Below, one piece after another: positions 28,701 to 40,700 of a stretch of DNA of 64,000 nt; position 1 is the first letter of the stretch; every line of letters begins with the position of its first letter. Below the pieces are notes generated by a model. The model made no database searches. It was not told the DNA's origin and saw nothing but the letters and a program-made list of their open reading frames with translations. The stretch covers positions 15,964,001 through 16,028,000 of the forward strand of contig OU015649.1 of NCBI GenBank assembly GCA_907165275.2, read 5' to 3'. The position numbers and the translations under genes are program-made. The DNA comes from Zygaena filipendulae (taxonomy: Eukaryota > Arthropoda > Insecta > Lepidoptera > Zygaenidae).

Positions 28701-31700
28701 ACGGATTTGAACAAAAATAATGCTGGCGAACATATCATTTTTATTTGGTTGGCGTTCGACGGGAGCGGCCATACGTCAGGCGCGCGTCGGAGGCGCACCG
28801 TACAGCGGCAGCGGTCGGGCTGGCCGTGACGCTGATAAATCAGCCGCCGCGTCGCTCTGAAGTATGATCGCGACGCGTCGCTATCCGCCTCTCTTCTGTG
28901 GACATTACACGTACATGAAAGCCATCATTGTACCATCACTAACCGCGGTGCGACCGCGCCGGCGCTCGCCCGCGCCGTCAACTGTTTCTAAATCTAAAAT
29001 TTCTAGTCTCTCTGAGACTGTCATTGATCGGTCCGTTCGCATGTCTCGACTGTTCCACGTGCCATTATCGAGGAGATGTATAATTATTCAATTACTAGCT
29101 GTGCCCCGCGGTTTCACCCGGGCGAAAGGTTTTTATACGGTAACTTTTTTTTCCCGACATCCGATTTCAATGCAACAAAGCCTATATGTAGCTCCAGGCT
29201 AAGGTTAATCTACCTGTGAAAACCGCATTACAGTCCGTTCAGTAGATTCGGAGATTATCGCGAACAGACTGTCAGACAGACAGACAGACAGAAAAGATTT
29301 TTAAAAACCCTTTTTTGTGGTTGGTTACTCTTCGTTTATCGTCCCCTGTCAATTTTTGTTAAAAATATTCAATGTACAGAATCGCGGATTCTACTCTTTT
29401 ATTATAACGTAGTATAGATTTACAGACAAAGAGCGACAGGTTGAATTTGACCATTGCATGCATTGCATTGCACACATGCACACATGCATTGCATGCGCAG
29501 TCCAGCAGGCACTCGCTCGCTTGGTTTTTTGTTTAAAACTTACGATTTCTCTTTTATAATCCTTTTTATCTAAAAGTTATGTGTATTTTAATAAATAAAC
29601 AAACAAAAATGTCGCTACAATATTTGTAATTCAACATGTTTAGTGTGACACGTTATGTTCGCTCGCCGAGGATGTCGGTACTGGGTACTGTAGTGTAGTG
29701 CCCATATAAACACTATTAACTATGCAAGCGGCTGCACGGGCGGGGCGGGGCGGGGCGGGCGGGGCGCGGACTGCAGCTCGGCGCACACCTGGCGCGCTGT
29801 TTACGACCTCCGAGCGACGTCGCTCGTGTCGGGCGCTCCACTGCCTCCTGTCGGCTGTCGGGTACAGTGGTACCGTGTACACCGCCTTGACCATCTGTGA
29901 TCTCAGTGTAAGCGGTGGGTCGACTCTACACACAGCTTGGGAACGTGAATAATAACTATCCCACCAAAAACATTTTCATGTAAAATGATGCCAAGACGAG
30001 TCCATAAATGACGGGCACTGTCAAAAAGTTATCAGACCTTATGTAGAGCCAAGCTTTGGCTCTACAAACCTTAACTCTACGAGGCCTAACTTCTCAAACT
30101 CTAAACCTTAGTCAGAATATGTCGCTATGCAATGCTATGAAATTAAAACTTTATATATTTGATAAGACTGCTATTGACAACATATCCCGAGAATTTCATT
30201 TATCTGGTAGGTATAATAATCCAAACCCAAGTTATAAGGGTTCAAATAAACGACGAAACGCTTCGAGGAAAGATAGTTCGTAGCTAGTTAGTAGTATAGA
30301 AAGATATTTTCTCGAGTAGGAACTTCGCTTGGGGTCGTCTTGGCGGGGGCACTACTGTGCCCCCAGATCGAGAATTCAACCATCACATCTGCGAATATCC
30401 TTACAGCTTACTACTATAAATCGATCCTTACGGCCGCACTGAGAGTCGTTTTAATAATTATTACAATAGTCGTTTTAATCATTATGACTACTCAGTGTGG
30501 CCGTTACTAATACGTAAGTATGTATATAAATGCGAATGTGAGTTAATTTGTTTGTTTGATACGCTTTCGCGCCTTATCTACTCAACCGATATTATTTTGC
30601 ATTATATACGTTGTCCGGTTTTATTCCGGAATTCCCGCGGGAACTCCGAAATTAACGTAAATAAAATCACCAGGAAAAACTTATAAGCCCCGACGCTGTA
30701 GCGCGACAGACGGACGATGTAGGTGTCCACAATAAACTCGTGGCGAATTTCATAACAGACTTTTTGGATTAATTACGAGAGGAAAAATACAATTACACAA
30801 CAATAAATCATTGATAAATCGCCCGATGAATAATGATTATTCATTTCGTTTTTACGTTTCGTCGGTCGTCTGGTGTGATTTATGGTCGCATCGCGTCGCA
30901 CTGGGAGAGCGCCCGCCCGCGCCACTACCGCGCCAGTACCACGCCAGTACGCTATGCCGCGAGCGCGCCCGCTCCCGCCTCCTCTCCCGCGCCCGCCCGC
31001 GCCGCGCTGGTGGGCTCACCTTTACGCTTCCCACACAACCGAGCTTCTATTTTTTCGTGCAGCATAAATCAACAACATTCATGGCTCCGTGGGCCGGTGT
31101 GGAATTTGACTACTAGTATCTGTGCTATAGATATCATAAATCGGGAAGTCGGAATCTTAGCACACATTGATACTGATAGTACCTAGGTGCTTGTCGGTAG
31201 CGGTCGTGGTCGGGTCGCCTCGACGCGCGACGCGACGTGGCGGCTGATATCTGTCGTAAAGTCCGCTCCACATTTACGCGAGAATGATGCGAGAACGCGA
31301 GAAAATCACGGGAACTTGAATGTGGCGCCGATGTTCTCCGCTGGCTCTCGAGGCAAGATTCTCGCATGAATGTGGAGCGGGCTTTACGACAAACGCATAC
31401 ATTAGTGGATACGTGTCGTCGCGTGGCAGTGGCGGGGGCGGGCGGGGCGCGGGGAGCGAGCCAACTTTAATCCGTAACTACCGCCCTTATAATTAATATT
31501 TACATAAATTTAAAGCAAATTGCCATTTCGACGTTAATTTTGTATTATTTACGAGCGGCCCGGCCCAACGCCGCCGCCGATCCTCTCCGGGAGCTCGCGG
31601 GGCGCGGGGCGCGGGGCTCAGGCACCTGCACAAGAGTTCAGCTCTCTATCTCTAATCTAGCCCCGGATGTTCCACCGAAGTTAGACCTGTAGAGAGCGTA

Positions 31701-34700
31701 CAGCGACTTGTAGAGCGATAGTTTCATTCAGAATTCCGTTCCAAATTTAAACACATGTGGTTCCACCACACTTTCAGATACTTTCAATTCCATGATTATG
31801 TGTTATTCACGAGCAGGTTTGATTCATTGGGTTATATTTTAAACTTCCACTCAAAAATAGGTAAGTAACTGGTTTCAAAAATAAGTTTAGAATAGTTATT
31901 TTTGGCACCAGTAATTAGTAAAGTCTTATTCAAGTCCCTAATGGAAACTAAATAAACCTTTTTCCACTTAATTTGAATGCAATTTCTAGAAATTAGGGCC
32001 TTTTTTTGCGTGGCTAATAACATGATTTCAATTGATTTGTCTGAATCAAAATTTCCATGTGTTTAGACGGCAGCAAAAAAACAGCAAAGCTTGAAATATT
32101 TTAACTCATATTTGTTTGTTCGCGCGAATATGGTACAGTGAGATGTTATATCATGAATTAGCTAACCACATATTCCCGTGTTACGAGCAAACTTCCAAAT
32201 GAAGCCCTTGAATTGTGACCTTGTTAGCTATATGTTATGCGTACCTCTACCATATACCTATTTGTAAATAATGTTCATTTTCTTTTTTATACTAAAGTTA
32301 TTATTTATGATCAAACGGATAGAACGGAATCCTCGTAATAACGTTTGATTGTACCCACTCGAACACTCACAATGCGCCGCCTGTCTCAAACTAAGCAGAG
32401 CATGTCCTGTGGGTACCAGGCAACTGATATTATAGTTAGATATGTTATACTTTCTTTTAAATATGAAATGAAATTGATAAAGCATACACAATACACACGA
32501 TACAATACTCAATACCCAGATTCAGAGTAAATAGTAATGTGTAACCCTCGCGGGAATCGAGCCCGTGACTCCTGGCTTAGCAGGCAGGTACCTTACCACT
32601 ATACCAACAGTCGTCAGCGTCAGCGTCAATAATCAATAGGTATACCTAATAACAATCTGCCAAATGGACCAGTGCCATCTATAATATCAAAGTGGAGACG
32701 TCTTAAAGTAACCTACGCTAGACTGGCTAGGCTCGGCGCAGATTGAAATATTCTCCCTCCGACACCGGCTCTGTTGAAACTGATTGAAATATAGACAGAG
32801 ATCCCGGCACCTCGCCGCGCCGCCGCCTGATTAAATATTGAAGTTACAAACAGCGGCCGCACCCTCTCCGCCCCCGCCGGGCCCCAACTTGCAACCAGTG
32901 GTTTTGACGAGCCTCGCTGAGGTCCCTCGCTAAGAGTTGCCGAGATTCCCTAATTAGCTGCGCCATTTACGTAAAGTTCAAGAGTTCAAATCTCCAACAC
33001 TAAAATATGTATAGGCTTAGTTACTTTATGAATAACTTTCAATGAAGCAACTGCAATTCGCTTATAATTTATGTTCAATATTATTATCCACCCGAACGCG
33101 TTTCTATCCAATTGTGAACCGAGGCCTTGTCTGGTAAAATGGATACAATTCACGATTCTTAATTTACAGTTAATTGAAGAATTTCTCATGTAACGATAGA
33201 TACGATTACAAGCGAAAGAGTCAGTTCCAGATATTGAATCACTTTTTCTTCCGTGATCACTTCGACGGCAATAAGCGTTAGTGTCGTCGCGGAATCGACG
33301 TCGTTCGGTTCCTTCTCGAGTGGAAATCAGATTTGCTCGTTAAGTTCACGAGTAAAAAGAAGGGGCACGTTTTAATGAGAGCTCAGTGAGCCCGACCGAG
33401 CGGGCGGGCGCCCCGGGCGGGCGAGCGGGCGGGCGGGCGGACGGACGGGGGCGATAACGTTTCAATCGACGAGTGTCGTCGTCGGAGCCGACCGAGCGGG
33501 AAAGTGAGGATTCCGCGACGTTTGATTTCAGCGGCGTCTCAATCCGGTGTAATTCGCAATCTCGACGAAGCCGCGCCACCGCCGAGTCCCTGTTGAAAGG
33601 GTTCAAGCAACGTATCCTCGAATTCCTATTCTACAATTCTACAGTAAAATTCGAAGAGAATCATGCTCTTTTTTTTTTCTTACGCATAACTCGCCTCGAT
33701 GGTCTCCTAAAGTATATCGATACTAGCATACCGAAATCCTTATATGTAGATGCAGGAACGGGCGGGCACTCTGAGGTAGCAGCTAGTCCAATATTCAATA
33801 TTTGGCTTCACCATTTATCACACCACTCGAGTGGTGTTTGGTATTGACCCCTAAATTAATTCCACCTGGTATACTGTGATGTGTATTAACTGTGTGTTGT
33901 GTGTATCTGCAGCATCGGAGACGCCGCTGGGCGCGGGCGGCGTAGCGGGCGCGTGCGTGGCGGGGGCGGGCGCGCTGCTGGCGCTGGCGGCGGCGGCGCG
34001 CGAGCTGTGCGGCCGCTGGGCGCGCCGCCGCCGCCCCGCGCCGCGCAAGCCGCCCGCGCCGCCCGCCCGCCCCGCGCCCGCCGCGCACCCGCACCCGCAC
34101 CCGCCCGGAGACAAGCAGAGCGAACACGATGATGCCGAGCCGGACCTCATACCCAACAACTACACGTGTGAGTATCGCGCGCGAATCTCGACACAATGCA
34201 AACAGACGGACTGCTCTCATACTCTCTATACGTACGGTAAAAATTATGGCGCTAACTTAGGCGGAAATAAACTTCATAATTTATGGCATTTGTCAAAATT
34301 GCTAAATACACTGACAACTAAATCTCGGCACAATGAAATCTGATCGACGTGGATCGACTACTCTCTAGCTCTCTACAATTATGACGTTCACTTCGGGTTA
34401 GAATTCTAGAAAAAAAACTACATACCTATGTAGGTATTTATTAGTCCGAACTGCAACGAGACGCACTCGAGATGTTGTTGTGGTCACCTTGTGGCTGTGA
34501 CAAGACTCTCGTCGGATGTTTGCCGGGCGTGGAGAAAAGGGTTCTCGACACGGAAACTTTAAACCGATATTAAGCCTATATCAAAATAAGGACTGCAAAT
34601 ATTAGGAGGGCTTAGCAAATTGTTATTGTGTGTAGTGGAGTAAATAATGAGGCATCCCGCGGGGCGAGGGATCGGCGGGACTGGGCGGGCAGGGGAGGGG

Positions 34701-37700
34701 AGGGGAGGGGGCAGGGCGACCTACATAAACATGCGGAATTATTCCAACCGATGGTGAAGTGGGAAAGTTAAATTGAGACGTGGCCTGGTCGGTGCTGCGC
34801 GGCGGTCAGCAGGCTGCGGGACGCGCCCGTACCCGCCCGCCCGACCTGCAATTCTACTTTAAGCTACAGATTCATTACGTTGCAACTCTCTCTGACGACA
34901 CTAAAGGAAACTAAAAGAATGCTCCCATCCGATATCACAACAGATATCGTATAGGTACGTATATGATGTCATACGTCCACAAGCGGACTGAAAGATAGCT
35001 ACTAATTTTGAAAAGAAGAATAGAATAACATTTTATTTAAAAAAAACATCTAATACAGTTGTAACTTAAATATGGAGAATTAACAACGGTACCAGAGTGG
35101 CTGCCACTTAGCATGTGCCGCGGGTTGGGATATCCCACGGCGCTGATTTCAATGGCGACTGTAAGAAGAGGAGAGGCGGCTAATAATACACAGTGACAAT
35201 AAAAAGGCTGTTCACAGTCTGTATTTTTCAGCAAATCCACCATCTAAAGGAGAAACAAACAGAAAATTAAACAATGTCATATAGGTCTAATAATTAGAAA
35301 TGAAAAATTAAGTAGGTGCCTACATAACCAAAAATTATAAAAACTGTAAAATTTATATCAGATACTTAAAAAGAAAATATTTTGTGTTACTCTTTTCCTG
35401 CTTCATTTTTACCATCTATTTTTGAATGTTCTGTTGGTGATGTTTCCACCTATGCCTGCCTGCCTACTACACTTATAAGCTAGCCGCTCGATGGCCCGCA
35501 GCGGTCGCGGTGCGACAAATAAAGCTAGCGAACGTGTTTACAATTAAAAAGCCGTGTAAATCAGTTTAATGGTGGCGCGTGCGTGCCCCGAGCGGGGGCG
35601 GCCATTATTATAATACTCGTACATTATATGGAGGGAATTATTGGTGTCATAACTTCCACCGGCGACACGCCCCTCCCGCTCGGACAATGGCGCCCGGCGA
35701 GCGGCGAGAGAACAACTCGCGTCAAAATACGTAATATTTGAACGCACCCGAGAGCCGTCGCCTACTGTCGCCTAGCGACCGGTCAGAAAACGCATTTCAT
35801 ATTTAAAAAATCCTCGAATCGATCGGAGAGCCATTGATTGTAGATACCGATATAAATAAACTAATAATAATCAATTCATATCATTTCGAGTAACTGCTCA
35901 GATTCATTAATTTCAAATATCCGACTAGAACCAACCAAGGTTACCGACATAGCCCGAAGAATAGCAAACTTCAAGTGGCAGTGGGCGGGGCACATCACTC
36001 GAAGAACTGATGACCGATGGAGCAGGAAAGTTCTCAGGTGCGACTAAGAACCGGAAGACGCAGCGTGGGTAGGCCCGTGCCCGTGCCCGTGCCCGTGCCC
36101 GTGCCCGTGCCCGTGCCCGTGCCCGTGCCCGTGCCCGTGCCCGTGCCCGCCACGAGGCAGGGGGGCCGACCACTCGGTGGAGGCTGCGACCCTCGCCACG
36201 CGCGGACTTCACGGCCGCCGTTGGATGCGGGAAACGCGGGACCGCGCGTTGTGGCGATCCTTGGGGGATATAAGCATGATGAGGTCTCACGGTTCCGTTC
36301 ACCACAGAGATTCCTACTCGTTCCTCCGTCATCGTCGGTACACGCGATGAGAATCAGATGCGGTGTAATAAATGACTGGAGCACAATGCGGTCAGTGCCG
36401 GTGCCAAAGTGTAGTAGTGTGTAGTGCGGGGAGCGCGCGGCGCCGCGGCCGCAGCCTAGTGTCGGCGGAGCTGACGCCGAACGTCATAAATCGCCGCGCA
36501 CCGAACGAAGCGCCGCGCCGCCGCCGGGGCTCTATAAAACCTCCAGCCCGTTATTATGATAGAAGCGGCCGTTGTATTTACGAGCCGGCCCGCCTCTCCC
36601 GCCTCTCGCGCCTCTCGCGCCTCTGCCGCCTCTGCCGACGCTTTCATATCGCGGCTCTCGTTGCCAAACTCCCCATGCGTTACGTAGGATACGTAGGTAT
36701 TTACATCAACCCACCAGAAATCCTGTTCCGAACTTCACTAACATTTCTTGAATAACAAAACGATGGAAGCGATATAGAAAACTCATAAGAAAAAGAATAC
36801 ATACATTAGTCATGTCAAATTCAACTATGTCAAAAGTGGTCGATCTCCGCACTGATTCAGTTAACATCGCTTACCATAAGTAGGCATCATCTCTCATCTA
36901 CTCGTACCTATTTCACATTGTGTAGTCTTCTCGAGTGTTTAAATGTGAACCTTTATAGAGCAGGTAGTATATACGGTCTGTAGTCGAACATTCCTGTTAT
37001 TATAGACACAGCGGCATGCTAAGAGCTTTAGTGAGTGTTTACGGTACCCACATAGTACGTACTGATGCATCGCAGCATCTCGCGATATTGAATTGGGAGA
37101 GCGTAATGTTTATAGTACAAAGTTTACGGAGCCACGAGGGGCGCGAGGCGGAGCTGGGGGGGGGAGGCGGCTCTTATTAGATGCAACAAAGAGCGAGCGG
37201 GGAGCGGGCGGGGCGAGGGGGGAGGGGTTTACGGCTCTCGTATATTTTAATATTGCCTAGTTCTCCACGTCAATTTGATAAAACCATCCGAGCTGAAAGG
37301 CGGAAGACCTGAAACTTTGAGGCATTTAGTAGGCAAATACGAAACCATCGCAAATATACACATATGTACATACTCGTTTAATATGGATTGGATGCATCGC
37401 TCGAAGGCTGCGTTCCAGTAAATATTGTGCCTGACTGCTTAAGTGAAGCCGGGTACTCATTAGCGAGTCATACCTATCTGTTATGGACAGAGACCTACTA
37501 GTGTGTATATACGTGTGAAAATATCTTCAATCTGTCGACTCCCTGCCAACGCTTGCGGCAGGCTCGCAAACCACATCATATTGCATTAGTATATGCTTTT
37601 GGTCTGCTCGCTAATGAGAACCGGCTTAACGTACCTCCAGCGTTCCTCGCAAGATGACTCTATGAATAATATGTGAGCCTGGCAGGCTCCCGGGGCACGC

Positions 37701-40700
37701 CGCCAACTCCACTGACACTCTTGGACAAATGTCGCACTCAATAAACTAACATAACTATCATTATTTTGTATTCCTTTACTATTTTTCTCCAAATTACGTC
37801 TTAACTACTCAATCGATTATTATCATGAAATTTTGCATACACGTTGTCAGGGAATACAGAAAAGACCTACCTATAGGTACTTTCTTTTATCCAGAAAAAG
37901 GTGGTACCTACTGTTCCCGTGGAATAGGAAATGGATTTGAAATATTTACATTAACTTGAGCTAAGGCGCCGCGCTGGCACCAGCCAGAGCAGAAATAAAA
38001 CGCACGCCGCCAACAGAAGACTGACGACAGAAGAACTGGCAATATTGTGACGCGGCCTGAGCGGACCCGCGGCGCGGCGCGGTGCGGCGGTTGCGGCGTG
38101 TTTTCAATTGCGAGTGTCGCCGCGCTGAATATTCACGATGCCGCATCAATATTCATGAACGGGCCGCTCCCCCGCCCCGCGCCGCCCCGCGCCGCGCCGC
38201 ACGGACCCGCTCTGTTTGAAATTTTCATCCGATAGGTACGTCTCCCGCCGGTGTTTGTGGCGCGATCGTATTAGCGACGACTCTATTCAGTCAGTGTGCT
38301 CGACTTTGCCAGCCGAAGCGACGGTCTTTATAAACATACTTAATAGGTTTACACTTCGGGAAACTTCGTGCTTCTCGTTGGAAAATGCTTATATAGATAA
38401 ATATATAAATACTAAAGATTATAAGCGATTAGGGTAAGCTCGCGCGCGCCCCGCTTTCCCCCCCTCGTCCCCCGCTCCCGGCTCGCCCCGACGTAGCCGG
38501 TGCCGCTCGCCAATTAATTATTTCTTGCGTCCTGACTTACGTTCGCCTCCGTCTTTGAATGTAGTGATTAATCAGGTTTTTTCCCGGGACCAGACGGCCG
38601 GATAAATCTCCGACGGGTGCTCGGTCCCGCCGCGCCGGGACGAGATCCCGGCTCCGGCGCCGGCTCCGGGCGGCCGGAATCCGTCTCGTTATTTATGTGC
38701 TCCGATGGCGGACCCCTCTTCCCCCGCGTCTCTGATGCACCGCCGCGCCGCTGTCGCTCGGCGGAGCCGGAGGACGGTGGTCGCTGCACTGCGTCACCTC
38801 GCGTGTTCAATTAATTAATTGTTACGTGCGTGGCGCGGGGGGGGGGGGGGTGCGGGGAGAGCGATCCCCCCCCCCCGCCCTCCCCGCCACCCGCGCGCCG
38901 TCGGAATTAATCGCGGCAATGGGGTCATCGTGTCCCTTATCTATATGAATCACGCTGCGTTCCCTCCACCGCTGATGTCTCTTCGGGGGAAAAACTGCGC
39001 CTGAACGCGAATTAAAGAAGCCAAAATGAAAAAAAAAAAATTTTTTACACAAATATAGGAATTCATAGAAATATGGGTTTGAGTCGACTGATACTGGGCA
39101 TAAATTTCTCCTCTATTTGTAGAAATGTATTCTATATATTCTTAGACACTTTAAAAACCGTCGTATCCGTTTGATTTAGTGGTTTGAGCCCGCGAGCCGA
39201 CGGTTCCGTGGAGCGGCCCGAAGCGACACCGACGAAACTACTGATAAACAGACAGTTGACGTGGACCGTATTACAATATTATATTGGTAGATACATTTTT
39301 TAAGGTTTACCAAACTGTATAATATATGTATAAATACACTTAAAAACACGTGAAAAACTTATTTCACAATTTGTTAAAACAGTGTATGACCTTCTCGAGG
39401 TGAACACAACCTGCACATAGAGTAGTGGCACAATAAAAAAACAAAATAAAATAAAGAAAAAGGCCGGTTTTAGGAATACCGAAAATTTTTAATTAACAAT
39501 AACAGCCATAAAAAAACATCAATAACAGTTCCAGTCTAAAAAATTCTTAATGTGTAATTCGGAAGTAGAACAGGCGCGTATCTAGGATTTGGGGGAGGGG
39601 GGGGCAATTTCGGTTGAACCACGAAATTTGATTTACACGGTCAGAGATTTTTATAAGGTTTGAGTTTATAAGGTCAAAGTACCTACTTTAGTCCTCAGGG
39701 TCCGAAGATCCGCGCCTTAGAGAAAATGTCTAGGCCTTCACTAATTGCGTTATATAAGAAACACATTCGGCACAAAGGTGAGTGGTGACCATTGCGCAAA
39801 AATTGCCCAGTCAACCTGCATGTGAGACATGAAAATTTAATACATTTAAATCGCTCTACTTTTTATTTATGTGTAAATCAATGTATAGAGCCTGCAAACG
39901 GCTCGCTTATAAACTACCTACGTTTCTGCGAAAAAAAAATTTTGTGAATAAAACAGAAAACTATAGTTTCAACTAAATCTAGCGAACACGTTTATAGTTG
40001 AAACTTCTTTTCAGTTCGAAAAACTATTCACAACCTGCGGCCGAGTTTGCTGTTCGGTCGCGCGCGCCGCGCACCGGGCGCGGGTTGTCGGGGACTATTC
40101 TGAGCTGAGTGTGCTTGTTGCAGGCGGCGGGGGTGCGACGCAGGCGAGCGCGGCCAGCCTGGCGGGCTGCTCCCCGGGCCGGACGGCGCCCGCGCCGGTA
40201 AGTGCCCGGCACCCGGCACCCGGCACCCGGCACCCGGCACCCGGCCGGGCCCGCGCTGCCTCGACGCGCGACGCTCGGTTTACGTGCGTTCCAGCGTTTC
40301 ATTGGTGGCGCGGAACCGGTTTTATTTCTATTGAATTTCTATTTGTGTTGTATATTTTATTTCTTTTCAATTTACTGCGGTGGAACTGGAACTGGAGTTC
40401 AGTGAGACGTAGGCGTAGGTGGATGTCATAAAAGTACCCGAACCTGTGTCATATAAACTTCGTAAATCTTTCCGCGAGTAGAGCTTCGGCTCGTCGCGAT
40501 TTTATCTACTCCGAGTTAGCTGTCGTTTATTTTATGTGAACCATCGGCGAGTCAGTCACTTGTGTTAGGTTCGGTGGGTGGGGAGGAGGGTGGGGGGGGG
40601 GGGGCGGTGGTCAGTCGTATCTTTAACGCGGCCGATGCCTATAACCCCGCCCCGCGGGACCTCTCGCGCGGCCCCTTATCGCCTTCAGCTGTCGACATTC

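Larger units (their letters stand above)
23838..33912. other. Intron G-H of the Sidestep-like gene (10 kb)
   Basis: No exon supported. Contains MITEs (26327-26525, 31253-31390), a Helitron-like element (29959-30366), SINE-like copies (29092-29412, 30520-30720), a tRNA-like sequence (32541-32612) and GC-rich islands near 25.85-26.2, 28.75-29.0, 29.72-29.85, 30.88-31.02, 31.42-31.62, 32.75-32.95 and 33.36-33.6 kb. The islands look like candidate regulatory DNA but have no diagnostic motif. Confidence 0.5.
34168..40123. other. Intron H-I of the Sidestep-like gene (6 kb)
   Basis: No exon supported. Contains a LINE 3' fragment with an expanded hexamer (35915-36275), GC-rich islands (34.66-34.85, 36.4-36.65, 37.13-37.24, 38.05-38.22, 38.43-38.93 kb), homopolymeric G and C runs near 38838-38877, and a SINE-like fragment (37798-37925). 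Confidence 0.5.

Noticed and set aside
32541..32612. Functional tRNA gene on the minus strand
   Set aside because: A- and B-box-like stretches exist, but the acceptor ends do not pair and the anticodon arm is irregular; kept only as a tRNA-like repeat.
33899..34343. Extension of Sidestep-like exon H beyond 34167
   Set aside because: The frame stays open, but the GTGAGT donor at 34168 is strong and phase-compatible with exons I and J, and the codons past it look intronic.
36061..36160. CRISPR array
   Set aside because: Direct tandem hexamers with no spacers, in an animal genome.
35925..36424. 135-codon frames on both strands with Pro-Val, Ala-Arg or Gly-Thr runs
   Set aside because: Produced by the CCCGTG array inside a decayed LINE fragment.
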